A DNA stretch of 64,000 nucleotides from Lenzites betulinus (GCA_022264855.1 JABYQU010000003.1:558001-622000); one strand, 5' to 3'. Shown: positions 33,591-46,000, counted from the first letter of the stretch. Numbers and translations: made by a program. The notes: a model not told the origin generated them from the sequence alone.

Positions 33591-36500
33591 CTATGTCTGG
33601 TCATCAAGAGGCAGGCACTGGGAGGTCGTCAGCCGCGGCCAGCCTCGACCTGTGAACATGACACTCACCCAAAACTCGATGAATGCTTCCGAGCGCTTCC
33701 CTCCCTGCCGCCGTGGGGCAGGCATCATGAACTGCAGGCTCAGCAGACCCTCATCATCGACCCGCAGTGATGTCTTCAACGAGCTCTGTAGTGCGCGCAT
33801 CGCGCGTGAGATATGTTTGAAGTGGTACCTGTCCTCGAGCCGTCAGCAATAGTGTCTTGTGCCTGGCAGCGGCAGCAAGAACGGCAGCAGGCACAGGGGG
33901 TGAACTTACGTGAAGGACACGGGCTGGGCGCATTCGCACGTCTCAAGCACTTCGCGGTCGTCCGGGTAGTCCATCTCCGTGCTCCCGAATTGACCCACGG
34001 CACGCAGGCGCAGACAGGGCGGGGCAGACGAGCGTGCGGCGCGTCCCCGCGGGGCAGGAGGGTTGCCAATGATCGTGAGCTTCTCGGTGGAGGGGTCTAG
34101 CTCGGAGAGGGCGTCGCGCAGCCACGAAGACTATCGAGGGTATGTGAGCACAATGAGATGGCTGGGGAACGCGCACAAGACTCACTTTGAGAATAATCTT
34201 GAGTACGCTGGGAGCTAAAAAGGTTAGGACTCGTAATTGGATGTATACAAGGAGGCTTACGCTGCATTAGAATCGAATGCGAGTTCCATCCGTGGTTCGG
34301 GATCCCAAGTTGTGATCTCGCACGTCGCCGTCGGTCCACCCGACTCTTCCGCCCTGAACCACGCCGTCAGTCGAACATTGAGTGGCGACAACCACCACAC
34401 TCACACGAGCAGCGTGAGCGGGTGCCCTGGGCCCGCATACGACATGCGCATGCCCGTGCCCTTTCCGGGCGCGAACCATTGATCCAGCGTTGCGTTCCCG
34501 CCCGCACCGTCTGCGTCCGCCCTGCCCTTGCCCTTCCGATCCGCTCTCCTCCCGCCACCGCCGCCGTCAGACTCGTCCCCATCCCCCTGGCCCTTTTTCT
34601 TTTTCTGTGACGTGCCCGGCGCGATACCGGCCGTGCCGAACACGTTCAAACATTCCATGAGAGTGCCGAGGGGGATCTCAAACACCGTCAAGGCATTCTC
34701 GTCATTGCCGCCTGCATTGGCTTGCGACTGCGAGGGCTGCGAGGGTCGCGCGGCGTCCGGGTTGTAGACGAATTCGTCGAAGACATGGCTGAAGACGAAG
34801 GCGGTCGCTGCGGGGGAGGGAGGTCTGTTAGCGTCACTGTTACGTTTCCGTGGGAGGGGGGCGACGTCGATGAATGATGTATGACGGATATAACACGCAC
34901 ACGATCGGTGAGGGTCCTCGTGTGCGCGTGTGAGCTGGTCGAGGCCGGCCGCGGACCAAGGGCTTCGACTTGTCCACACCCGCCACGTCCACGCTCACGT
35001 TCAGGTGTGGCATGTTCTCATTGCTGCTTCCTCCGCGCAATCGGCGCATAGATTCCGCGGCGCAGACGCACATGTTATCCTGTACGGTTCTCCCGGCACT
35101 TCACAGCGCGTCCAGCCGTACTTCCGCCGGTCGAACGCGTTCATGAACGCTCGGGCCACCCCGAGTCAAGGTTTCTTCCCTATGACGCCAGCGCCCAGGC
35201 TACGTGGCCCAGTCACGCCCGACCGGATGTTCGAGATGCCATAGAAGGCACAATACAGGCCCGGAATGTCTTCTTTGCCACTAACGCGAAGAGAGACCAA
35301 GGAAACTGCTGCCGTGCGAGGTTGCGGGGCAGAGATGTGGCAGGAACGTGGACACGAACATAATATGAGCGTTTCGCCTGCACCAGGTGGGTCGCCTTTG
35401 GTCATCTGCGCCTTTCCGGCTTCCAAACAATCACGCATAGTGTCAGACAAAGTACACACCCAAAAGTGGTTCTCTGCATTCCAGCGCGCGTGACGGTATC
35501 TCCGCCGTACCCGATGCCATGTAGTCGTGGATCGAACGGGGACCGACAACGAAGGAGCGCCAGAAGTTTGCGTACCCTGGCATAGTGTTCATGCATGTTG
35601 AGAGTCCAATTCAGGCTATTTTACAAGCCTGTCAGAAGAGGACCAAGAGCCACTGCTCATCATGTACATACAATATGATACACAACGGGCAAACGCCTAT
35701 GATCATCGTCTGAGCTAGCTCGGAATATAACCTGAAGTGGCCTCTGGAACTGAACAGGCACAGAGATCCGACAAAAGAGCATACGTCGACGCATTAACAT
35801 GCTCTGATGCCCGTTCGTTGCGTTGAATTTCTTCAGCCAGCGGTCTGCAAGAGTCTGTTCACTTTCCCGCCTGACTCGGGACGTAACACGGGCCAATGCG
35901 CGTCATGCCAGAGAAATCAACACCAGCGACGGGCATTCGCCCATAGTTATGGCCCAAGATGTGCTAGGATAGAAAATTAGGACTGAACACCCGCCTCGGT
36001 GCCGGAAACAGGCTTACAGCCCAGCGATAGAGTTCAGAGCCTCTTCGTGCTTTGCTACCGCGTCCAAAACGTTACTATGGTACGCGGTGAAAACATGGCT
36101 GTGCAGTGTCCAAGTCCGTGGAGAGGGAACACATGAATTGCGGGAATGGGCGTCGCGCATCTCGAGCTCTTACGTAGTACAAACATGCGTGCGAGGGTGC
36201 ACTTACACGCGTCCCCGATTCGAGGGACACGTGAAAGCCACGACCGGTGATTGACGTGACTACAGCGCACAGTGTGCACCCTTCACTGCATGGAATCCGA
36301 GGTAGCGGTCAAGAGCCAATGGCTGATGAGTGGAACGGTCCCGCACAACCCCTGGAGCCGAAGGAAGATTTCTCGGGATATCCATCGTAGATGCCAAACG
36401 GGGAGATCTAGTGTGATCCATCACGAGGGAAGAGAACACTGACCGGAGAGACACCTGGCCTCTTCGACGGCCACTGTGAAGCCATCGGGGGCAATAGAAA

Positions 36501-36744
36501 CGCTAGCGCGCTGTGGGGCGAGAACGTCGAAGGGTCGTGAAAGAGATCAGCAGCTGGTGCGATAAGGCGAAATGGGAAGGCTTACGTTGGTGAAGCTCAC
36601 GCCGCGCAGAAGGGCGGCGAAGTACCTGAAGTCGTGGACGGAAGCGGTGAGTACCTGCGCGAGAGATTGGTCGGAGATCTGCTGGAGCTGGAATGGCCGC
36701 CTGTGCCGAGATGAGGGACGTACTCTGGGCTGTTCCTCCGCCAT
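33591..36744 (-). CDS. rad1: checkpoint clamp subunit Rad1 (9-1-1 complex)
   Basis: Nine exons: 36744-36724, 36654-36586, 36510-36444, 34807-34405, 34353-34261, 34207-34186, 34130-33910, 33828-33669 and 33617-33591; 360 residues. Rad1 forms the PCNA-like 9-1-1 ring with Rad9 and Hus1 at damaged DNA. Family blocks appear in order: VLTASVHDFRYFAALLRGVSFTN, then VSIAPDGFTVAVEEARCLSATAF, FDEFVYNP, FEIPLGTLMECLNVFGTAG, SSWLRDALSELDPSTEKLTI, FGSTEMDYPDDREVLETCEC, YHFKHISRAMRALQSSLKTS and the closing CLPLDDQT. A Lys/Gly/Asp-rich insert (KKKKGQGDGDESDGGGGG) sits in exon 4. Intron 1 (36655-36723, 69 nt) is a stop-free multiple of three, so a 23-residue longer N-terminus is possible. Intron 3 is 1,636 nt, about 30 times the local norm, but its splice junction restores the conserved LSATAF join exactly. 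Divergent from hat1. Confidence 0.9.
34808..36443 (-). other. oversized third intron of rad1, probable insertion
   Basis: 1,636 nt between the donor CCG|gtcagtg and the acceptor ccccgcag|CG, with a good branch-like gctaacag 24 nt before the acceptor. No conserved Rad1 sequence is missing between the flanking exons, so this is intron rather than lost exons. On the minus strand there are short protein-like segments without a start or family match, for example YANFWRSFVVGPRSIHDYMA near 35570-35510 and NYGRMPVAGVDFSGM near 35950-35900. These suggest an inserted, decayed gene fragment. No terminal repeats or clear target duplication found. Confidence 0.6.
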
Positions 36745-37134
36745 GGTAGGTTCTGGGGTGCGGGGTGCAGAGTCCCGCCGCCGATTCGCGCGTTTTGGGC
36801 AGCTCGCGCCGCGACGTGCTCCGTGCGAGAGATAGGGGGCGCGCTGTGGAGATTGTGAGACAACACGGCTGTAAAATCGTGCTTATCTGCGTCGGAGACA
36901 AGACGGTCGGAGGCAGTAGGGGAGGAGAAGCAGGGAAGGGTGCGAACGCAGAACGGGGTCGCACTTCGTTCAGACGCGCCCAGGGTCGTCACGCCGCGTG
37001 ACTATATGCGTGGTGTGACGTGACGCGCGAGATGAGGTCAAGATCTAGACCGCGACGGCCAGGGACGCGACTGAACTCGCCCGCCATTTCGCGCTCAGCG
37101 CTGCTTCCCATCTCTCTCTCCATCCACCACCACC
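36745..37134. promoter_or_regulatory. divergent promoter of rad1 and hat1
   Basis: 390 bp between the two start codons. It contains the CRE/ATF-like sequence TGACGTGACG at 37016-37025. CT-rich sequence lies at 37105-37134 just before the hat1 ATG (ctctctctccatccacc). Regulation by these sites is inference only. Confidence 0.5.
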
Positions 37135-39271
37135 ATGGCCACTCCCGCCTCAGTCCAGCAGTGGACCGCAGACGCAAACGAAGCGCTCTCACTATCTCTT
37201 GGTGCGTATTCCCACAGACGCGTCGCGCGTAGCTGCTCGCTTACCACCACTTCGCCCCTCAGTACGTGCCCCAGAGGACAAAGCATCACTGTGGGCGAGA
37301 GAGGTCTACGAGGGCTTTCATCCAACCTTCACGTATCCGGTATGTTGCTGTGTTCCATCCGATAGTGCGTGCCATAACGCGTTAGCCAGCTATTCGGCGA
37401 AGAGGAGAAACTATATGGCTACAAGGACCTGTCAATAGACGTACGCGTCCTGCCGCTCATTCGCACGCCCAAGTTACTCACGACCCTGCAGCTCAAGTTT
37501 GCATCTGGCTCTCTCGTTCAATATCTGAACGTGCGGCACTCGGAAAAGCTTCCATCATCCTCAACGGTAGACGACATCGAGGGCACGCTCTCCAAATTCA
37601 TACCCCCAGATTACTACACCGACGAGGAGAAGTTCCTTGAGCGAGTTGAACATGACGCCCTAAACTTCAAGCCCTTGGGCCAGAAGATCTATTCATATAC
37701 CCGCGCTGCAACAACCCTCACGAAAGGCAAGAATGTGGCCATCCCCCAGGTCCTCAGTCCAGAGGACCAAGAGACCGTTGATTTCGAGGTATACCATGTG
37801 AGTTTTACCCCCTTTGTTCAATCCCTGGGAAACGACGTTGCCGAAGAGCTGGCGTTGAAACCCCATCCCGCCACATTCGCGTGCTCTACACACGGTGGCC
37901 TGGAGGTAATGTGGGTTGCACACCACTCGGTGCCATGGCTGCACAGAGTGACGCCGCAGGCGCGCTGTATGAGCTTCTGACGCGCCCAGACGGTGTTAGA
38001 CCACTCTAGGGGTGCTTCTAGCCTGCTGTGCCCGCTGGTTGCAGGCCCCTCGTTTGCAATCCGTCTTATGCTGTTACGCACTGAGGCGTGAGAAGCTCTA
38101 GACCGCTTGAGGCACGCTCTCTTGGTTTGCCTGAGCCATCACTGCCGATGCACCAGTCCGCAGCCGCATGACTGCAAGGATAGTTCGATCCGGCCCCCAT
38201 CGCCCCGGGTCTAGGCATCGTGCAGAGTGTGATATTGCAACCGCTCACAGCTCAGACCACTGACCAAACGTTGTCTTACAGTGCACTTGGCACACGCCCG
38301 GCTTCCGGGAGTTCCACAGACGAATGCAACTTTTCGTGCTGCTTTACATCGAGGGTGGCTCGTACATCAGCGAAACGGAAGACACCTGGGAATTCGCTGT
38401 CCTGTACGAGAAGCGGAGACGGCGGTCATCGCCAGATGTGACGACATACCACTTCGTCGGCTACTCGACACTTTACCCCTTCTACTGCTTCCCGGAACGT
38501 GTTCGCCTACGGATCTCCCAGTTCCTCGTCCTTCCACCATACCAACAAGACGGTCATGGTTCCGCGCTGTATACAGCAATCTACCAGCATGTATTGGCGA
38601 GCCCGAGCATCGCTGAATTGACAGTCGAGGACCCCGCAGAGGCGTTCGAGGACCTACGCGATAGGAACGACCTCAAAATGCTCATCGCCAACGACAAGTT
38701 CATGCGGGAAGGCTTTGGACCAGAGGCCGTATCCAACAGCGGCGGTAAGGTCGCTCATGGCCGCACGAAACGGGGCAAGAGTCGGACGATGCGTGCTGGG
38801 GCGGGCAAGATGGGGCCACCTGCGGAACGCGCCTGGCTCGAGAAGTGGCGGACAGAGCTTAAGATCGCCGGGGTACGTTGAACACCCACTCGCTCGCTCT
38901 CACGACGGTGGTACTGACGGGCCATCTCCCACTTGGTTCTTCGTTGTCTGCCCGGTCCGTGCTCGGTTGTGGATTATACCTGTGCTTGTAGCGGCAGTTC
39001 AACCGGCTCGTCGAGATGCTCGTCCTGAAGCACATGGACCCCACGGACGAGCGCGCACTGCGCGCGTACCGTTTGCAAGTGAAGGAGCGGCTGTACCGCT
39101 TCAACTATGTGCGTCACCGTTTCCCTCGGCGACTATAATCGCCAGCCACTAACGTCCTACGAACAGGAAATCCTCATGCAGCTAGACAAGCAGGATCGGC
39201 AGCAGAAGCTTGAGGAGACGTTCCAGGGCGTCGTCGCCGACTACAAGCGCATTTTGGGGCACGTCCTATGA
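37135..39271 (+). CDS. hat1: histone acetyltransferase type B catalytic subunit Hat1
   Basis: Six exons: 37135-37201, 37263-37339, 37390-37797, 38282-38872, 38992-39108 and 39167-39271; 454 residues. Hat1 acetylates newly made histone H4 at Lys5 and Lys12 together with a WD40 partner (Hat2/RbAp type). The N-terminal Hat1 domain is clear: APEDKASLWAREVYEGFHP, FTYPLFGEEEKLYGYKDLSI and FASGSLVQYLNVRHSEKL. The acetyltransferase core follows: FHRRMQLFVLLYIEGGSYIS, DTWEFAVLYEK, FVGYSTLYPFYCFPERVRLR. The acetyl-CoA loop is in ISQFLVLPPYQQDGHGSALY (Q-x2-G-x-G), then LTVEDPAEAFEDLRDRNDLKML. Intron 3 (37798-38281, 484 nt) is much longer than the others. The C-terminal helices (QVKERLYRFNYEIL) complete the family length. 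Start: ATG after a CT-rich leader. Confidence 0.94.
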
Positions 39272-40362
39272 ACTCTCGACGCGCCAATCGTGACGACTCC
39301 CCCTCGTGGCGGAGGCAGAGGCGGTCAGCCCAGACTCGGAGGTACTGGAGGCTTGCTCGGTGTTCCGGAGGACCGCGCTCGTGAAACATTGTATTATACT
39401 CACCTAGCGGAACGCCCCCTTTCCGATTACGACGCGCGCAGCCTTGGTGGATGGCGGCTACTCCGAGCCGCGAGGTTATGTCCGAGGACGGATACGGAGG
39501 GACGCAACGATATCTCGCGGGATGGAGATGATTATTGTTACGGATCGCGTGTACGTGTCGTGGACGTCTCTGACGGTGTACACCATGTTCTTGGTTCTTG
39601 GCGGAGTGTCCCGGTCATATCAGTAATAGTAACTAGTACTATCATTATGTAGCGCATTGCATGTCCTATTGCACGTATCGCTCGAGCTCTCGACACTGCG
39701 TGCGCGAGCGATAAGTATCCGTGAGCTCCTTTGAGCGCTTATAGCATAAGCTCACTCTCATCCGCACTTCCATCGTCGACGTATGCGTAGAAACAGCTCT
39801 CGGCTGTGCTTATTCGCGACTACTTTGCTATCTCGCGACGACAGAACGACGTTTCAGCTTCAGACTCTGAACATGAGTCACTTCGTGTACTGGCTGGGTC
39901 CGGCCTTGCTCGCGGGATCTACGTGGATGACAGCCTCCTTTAGACGATCTTCGTGTTCTTCTGTGGCTAAGTCGATAACTTCGGCCTCTACGCTGGTCTA
40001 GTCCCTGACATTCGGTCCCTGGGATCTACTTCTATCTTCCGACGTTATCGTCTACATGCTGGCGATAACACGCATATCGAAACCTTCCTGGCTCGATGCT
40101 GACTCTCGATCCTGGTGGACCACCCACCTCAACGGTCGGTTGTCATCTTCACTAAGTTTCGCCTCTGCAACAGGCTCGATCGTAATGCAGCCGCAGCCCA
40201 GAGCCCAGGGCCTAGACCGCCGTGCTTGAGACGTCACGAAGAGCAGCAAGCCGCTAATGCATCGTTCTCCAGCCCTCGTGCGCGAACCTCTCGCACCGTA
40301 CATGCATCTTACCCTCCTCCTCCACCACCCCCACCCTGACACGCCGATCTCTCCCACGCGCC
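39272..40362. other. intergenic
   Basis: About 1.1 kb between two + strand genes. It holds the hat1 3' flank and the promoter of the next gene; 40311-40360 is CT/CCA-rich just before the ATG. No additional gene supported. Confidence 0.55.
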
Positions 40363-41183
40363 ATGTGCCTGCGCCTCTACCTCGTCCCCAACGACCCGGA
40401 ACGGACGACCCTCGTGTCCGCGAACGGCGTTGCGCAGTACCAAGTGAGCACCTCCAAGGCGCAGAACCGCAGCGGCCTCGCCGCGGTCGGCGCCCCGCCC
40501 GTGCTCGTCATCCGCCGCCCTGCCGAGTCTGAGGGCGACAGCGTCGTGGCCGAGGTCGAGTGGCGGCGGTTCGGCGCGCACCCGGTCGTGCGCAGTAATG
40601 TGTTCGACGGGTCGACGATGGAGATGGAGGTGCGTAAATTCCTCTACAAGATGGGGCACCACTTTACGATGTGAGTGGACCGGGTTTCTCTTCCTTTGCG
40701 CGCTCTTGGGGGCGTGCGCGGTGTGGCTGGGATGCGGTCATTGACGGGGCGCGCGAATGCAGGACGCGGCAATTCTTGGGCGACGACGGGCATGAGTACC
40801 GCTGGAAGCCGTTCAAGTACATTGGTCACGTCGTACGTCCTTCCACCTTCCTCGCTCCTTCACCGCGAAATCGACGCGCGTTATTTACCCCTGACCTCCC
40901 CTTCCGCCCGCCGGTGTAGCTCACGCGCCTCGACACGGGCACGGAGATCGCACGGTTCACCCAGGAGGTCGTTAGGGAAGGCTTCTTCCATGGGGAGCGC
41001 AAGTGGTGCCTATCGATACAGCCGACGACACTTGACATCGACCTCATCGTGCTCTCGTTCATCATCATGGAGAAGCGCCGCCGGGACCGCGTCGCGGTCG
41101 AGGCGATGAAGGACGGATGTCACGACGAGGACCTCCCCGAGGGCGGAGGGTGTGAGGCGGGTGGCGGTGGGGCGATGGGCTAG
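40363..41183 (+). CDS. DUF6593-like basidiomycete protein
   Basis: Three exons: 40363-40670, 40763-40832 and 40920-41183; introns of 92 and 87 nt; 213 residues. The layout matches a widespread but uncharacterised agaricomycete family. It starts with a beta-rich region (MCLRLYLVPNDPERTTLVS), then VVAEVEWRRFGAHPVVRSNVF. A central DDGHEYRWKPFKYIGHV strand pair is restored by splicing, then EIARFTQEV. It closes with a hydrophobic strand (LDIDLIVLSFIIMEKRRRDR) and an acidic/Gly-rich tail. The assignment rests on the RTF/D-G-x-x-Y-x-W-K pattern and the terminal I/V-V-x-S/T-F-I/V-x-x-E-K motif remembered from this family. No catalytic residues are recognised. Function unknown. Confidence 0.75.
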
Positions 41184-41794
41184 CCGGTCAGCGGCCTGTG
41201 TATAGGCAAATTCCGGGGATCTGGGGTCTTTTCTGGGGTCGATGCTGTTCTCTGGGTCTTTGGCTGGTGATCTCTGGTTCTGGGGTGGGTCGGACTAAAC
41301 CTATTGCGTATCTGGGATATTTGGTTGGGAATGCAAGGGGCCATCGTTTTCTGTATATGCCTCGAAGTCGGAAGCTTGGGCTCGCGCTCTCCAGAATCCA
41401 GATAGTCAGACTGTCAGAGCCGCGGTGGGTCAAACGTTGATCCCATAACGAGGTAGCTATGATCATCTGTCAAGAGGTAAAGCACGTATACATCGACTCC
41501 TGAAAAAATGCCGCAACGTCCTAGACAACACTGCATCGAACATTATGTACTTATTACGGGCATATGGTTGCAGTACTTGCGCAAGCCTCAATATCCACAT
41601 GATAATATGGCTCATGATTGCACAAGTCCCTCGGTTTCTCTGCTACGCTGCAATAGTAGACCGGGACCCGTTCCGCACCTATCAAATACTTGAAACTCAC
41701 GATAGCGGCTCGTATGGGGTTCAAGGTAAGCATTTATTACATTTACAATGTGTTCAGATTGCTATACTTCTCTCCTTCTGCACCATAGTCGAGC
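41184..41794. other. convergent intergenic, G-rich
   Basis: 611 bp between the stops of the DUF6593-like gene (+) and the MIF gene (-). 41215-41295 has repeated TCTGGGGT-like units on the + strand. No gene supported. Confidence 0.55.
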
Positions 41795-42411
41795 CTACTT
41801 GGAAGGACCACCGAAAATGGTCTCGAAGGTCGTCGAGTTATAACTATATCACGAGTGAGATCATTCACGAAGATGACACAATAACACATTATGGACGTAC
41901 GCGATGTTTGCCCGTCCCGGATCGATGAAACATCTGCGATAATCACCGTTGCATCAGTTCACAGCAAGAGCAGCTCTGCTGCCGCTGGGCTCCGTAAGTA
42001 ATATCACTCACATGTAGCCGCGAGTATCCTCGACGCCAAGCTTCTCCTTGATGAATGCGAAGAACGCCTTCGAGTAGCCCTCGTTCAGCGCAGGGCTGAT
42101 GTTGTCCAAGCTATTCTGTACTCGGCGACGCATTCAAGGCCGGTCTCGCAGCACAACAGCACGGACACTCACGATGACGAGAACGATGGCCGGATCGAAC
42201 GTTCCGTTGAAGGTCAGGAACTCGTTGTAGATGTAGTTGACCGAGATGTACGCCTCGGGCTTCCCCAAGGTCTCCGCCGAGAACTGCGAGTGCAATAGGT
42301 GAGACTCTATATGTGCCTCAGTAGATTGCCTACGCGTACCTTAGAGAACTCGAGGGAGAACGCCTTGGGGTCGGCGACGCGAACGTTGGTCTTGAGCTCG
42401 ACGGTGGGCAT
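41795..42411 (-). CDS. macrophage migration inhibitory factor-like tautomerase
   Basis: Five exons: 42411-42340, 42283-42173, 42115-42012, 41933-41901 and 41843-41795; 122 residues, the usual MIF length. MIF-superfamily proteins form trimers and use an N-terminal proline as catalytic base for keto-enol tautomerisation. Here Pro2 follows the initiator Met (MPTVELKTNV). Family blocks continue: KAFSLEFSKFSAETLGKPEAY, then SVNYIYNEFLTFNGTFDPA, SLDNISPALNEGYSKAFFAF, KEKLGVEDTRGYICFIDPG and the final NSTTFETIFGG. The last two exons are only 33 and 49 nt but restore the conserved C-terminus exactly. In fungi the physiological substrate is unknown. MIF genes are patchily distributed in fungi (recalled, not checked). 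Divergent from the amidohydrolase gene. Confidence 0.92.
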
Positions 42412-43013
42412 GCTGTTCGTAGTGGTACCGGTATAAGCGGAGGTTCGTGAGCCGTTCCGCCGTGAGAGGGGCTATATATCGAGTTCGGGAAATCGAGGAG
42501 AGGCTGAGAGGACTCGTGAGCACATCTGACTCATGTGCACCGGCATAGACCCATCGAGGATAGGCCGTACGCCTCATGCTATGTGTCATCTTCGTCGCTG
42601 CTGGTGTCATATAGTACGCCTTCGCTATATAGCCATAGTATTGTCGGCGATGGTGTATATTACAAGCTCAAGATCACCCGGCTGCGCGCCGCGGCAAGCC
42701 GCGGCCCGTCGAGGAACGATTGTCTTCCTCCTCCGCGCGAAAGGCTGGTTTACTAGCCTAGACTCGGAGCCGTAGAAGTCATTCATTTTTTTCTTTGACC
42801 CGCGCGTACGTGGTACAGGTGCAACCGTTGTAGTATGAGCTTGTACTTGTGATGTGAGAGGGATGTGTAATTATAAAGTACTGGGAACTTCGTTGCGGCG
42901 CTCGAGAAGACGCACATTAATGTTGATTATTTAATGATTGTTCGCAGGACACGACTTGTCCTCCAACCACTACCTACCGCTGCCGCCTCAAGCTGGTCTG
43001 GCACCGTCGCAGC
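42412..43013. promoter_or_regulatory. divergent upstream region of the MIF and amidohydrolase genes
   Basis: 602 bp between start codons. Short AT-rich segments (42890-42950) lie ahead of the + strand gene. No specific binding site could be assigned. Confidence 0.45.
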
Positions 43014-46000
43014 ATGGCTTTCCCCCTTGAGAAGGCCGGCGTGACAAGTAGTCGTGCGCCGTCTTTCAAAAGAGCTCGGTTGGTCAAAACTGGGCTACTC
43101 TTGACTTCCGCGCTCCTGCTCTCTACCCTCCTACCCTTGCCATGGAGCCCTGCGGGAGTTATGAATATCTCTCGGAAGTCTGCAGTTGCATATTCTGACC
43201 CTGCCGACGAGTGGAAGGATGACATTTGGCCTCTTCGTGAGCAGACTCCCTGGGACATCTCCACCGACTTTCCCTTCCCCCGCTCTCTCGAGTACGACGT
43301 GACTGAGGGCACATGGCTGCGGTTGGACGTCCACCCTAAGAACGGGGACATTGTCTTTGACTTGCTCGGCGATATATACTGCCTCCCGGCCAGCGCGTAC
43401 ACGGATGGACAGCTGAATTCCGACACGTTCTCCAGAGCCATTCCAGTCCTTCTCGGCATCCCTCATGACTCTGACCCGCACTTTTCCCCCGACGGTGACC
43501 GAATTGTCTTCCGGAGCGACGCTGAACTTGGTGTGGAGAATATCTGGGTCAAGGAGTGGAATGGATGTGAAGCGTCGGACCTCAGGCCCGCTCAGGCAGG
43601 AAGCGAGGAGCTAATGACCGCCCTGCAACTCAAGGATGAGGAGGAGGCTCTTCTCGCGGATGGCATCAGAGAGTCTGTCGAGCGCAAACAGCGCAGGCTG
43701 CTCCGCGAGGGAAGGCTAGACGGTATGTACTGACCGTAGCCACACACGATGAACACAGGCTTATTCGGAGCAGCTCAACGCGTCACGAACGAGACATACA
43801 GATGGGTATCAGACGCGCGATGGCACGCTAGCGGTACCAAGGTCGTGGCGACGAAGTGGTACACGTCGTCTCGCAGCCTCGGCGCCGGCGAGGCCTGGGA
43901 GTACGCTGTTCCCGATGTGAATGCTAAGAAACACCATGTCAAGGTTGGCAGCGGACAGAGATTGGTCGGACGGACGCTGCCCGCTGGCTGGGATGCCGGA
44001 CAGTACGGCGACCAGCAAGTCGGCCCTGAACAGTTCATCTGGGCGGGCAGTGACACGCTGATATACTCCAAGAATACCATCGACGACGGAGGATGGACTT
44101 ACAGCAAGGGTTCGTCCGGTTTCATTCGTTGAGGATCGCCAGTTGCTTATGAGACGCATCCAGACGTGCACGCGGGAATCAATGCTATCTACTCGGTCAA
44201 TTTGACGTCCAAGCGGACGACTACGCTCGTTGACGCTTTTCCCGGTGGTGCCACACGACCGGAACTTTCGCGGGACGGCCGTACTCTTGCCTTCGTCCGC
44301 AGAGTGCGCGACAAGGAAGCCTTGGTATTGAAGTTCGTTTGCACGCGAATGAGTTTGTGCAGCCATGCTAATTGATGGCGCCAGGGATCTCGAGACTGGC
44401 ACACTCCGCAACATCTGGTATGGCCTAACATACGACCTGTCGATCATCTCCGCACCCATGGGCACATACCCGTCGTTTGCGTTCACACCTAAAGACGACG
44501 CGGTCATTATCTGGGCAGCAGGCAAGATATACCATGTACCCCTCTCGACAAACACTGCCGGAGAGCGCGTTCTTGCGGGAGAACCGAAGGTTGTACCTTT
44601 CACCGCTCACATCGAAAAGCGCCTTGCCGAAACCCGCACTGCAAAAATCGACCTCAAGGCAGTCGAAACCGCTGACACGCAACGGGTCTACGCATTCCAC
44701 GAACTCCGCGTTGACGAGTCTGGTGAGAAGGCCGTTTTCCAGGCAGCTGGTGCGACATACGTTCAGGCTGTCGGAGAAGAAGTAGTACCGCAACGCGTCC
44801 CGGCTCTGGTTCCTGCTGCGCCTTACTATTCCCCTTCATTCGTCCCCGGCGCTCACGATCTCGTCTTGCATGCGCGGTGGTCCGATGTTAACTTCACAAC
44901 CCTCGAGCTGGCCAATCTCACGTCAGGTGTGGCGTACGAGCTTACTGGTCTTCCCCTTGGACGTTATTACTCCCCCATCGCATGCGCATGCACCGGGCTG
45001 AATCGCCAAATCGCGTTTGTGCGGACCGGCGGGGATTACTTGACAGGCGGGGTCGTCGCGACGGCTGGTGCGGGGCTCTATATCGGTGATATCACCCTCC
45101 CGTCGGAATCCGGCCTCGGGGAGTCCTCCATCGCCATTAAGAACCTGCGCTTCATCCCCACCGGTATCGACACCAGCGACCTCTTGCACACCCAACTCCA
45201 ATTCCTTGAGAAGAACAAGAAGCTACTCGTACAGGAGCCGAGGAAGGCTTTCGTGATCGACCTCGCTTCTGGGGCCAACGAATATGGCGACTATCTCTCT
45301 GAAACGCTGGCGAGCGGGCGCATGTCGGATGAGCTTGTTGTTCCACCTCCGGCCTCCGGGTCTAAGGGCACAACGCCAGCTGCGATCGTGGACTTCTTCC
45401 ACGTCTACTATGCGCCCGCGGTGAAGGCAGACGATGCTATCTGGAGCAAGCCCGCGAATGCAACGAAGGGCCTGCTGAGGCTGAGCGTCGACGGCGGCCA
45501 CTCAATCACCTGGAGCGGTGATGGCTCGAAGTTGTTCTGGTTCTTGGGTGCGTAATTGGCTCGTGACGTGACTAGCGAAGACTCTTGTACTGATGATCAT
45601 TTCGTATGCACAGGCTCCTGGCTTCACCATGTCGACGTCTCCAAGCTTGAGGTGTGCGCAAAGGCAGCGAAGCAGGACATCACCACTCTGGGAATCGAGT
45701 GCACTAAGAAGCTTCCCAGCTTTCAGGAGGTCATCGTCGAGTATCCGAGCGACGTCTACCGCTTGAGGAAGGAGGCCGCTGCTTTCGCTGCCGAACGGTA
45801 CGGCAAAGACTCTGTGCCACACGCCGACTTCTTTGTCATCACAAATGCGACGCTGGTCACGATGGAAAGTGGAAATATCAAGTCGGACGTGCTTCACGAT
45901 GCGGTCCTTGTGACACGGGATGGCCAGATTGAGGCCATCGTCGGTGTACACGATGCCGTTATTCCCTACGGCGCTACGGTACTCGATGCTCAAGGCGGTA

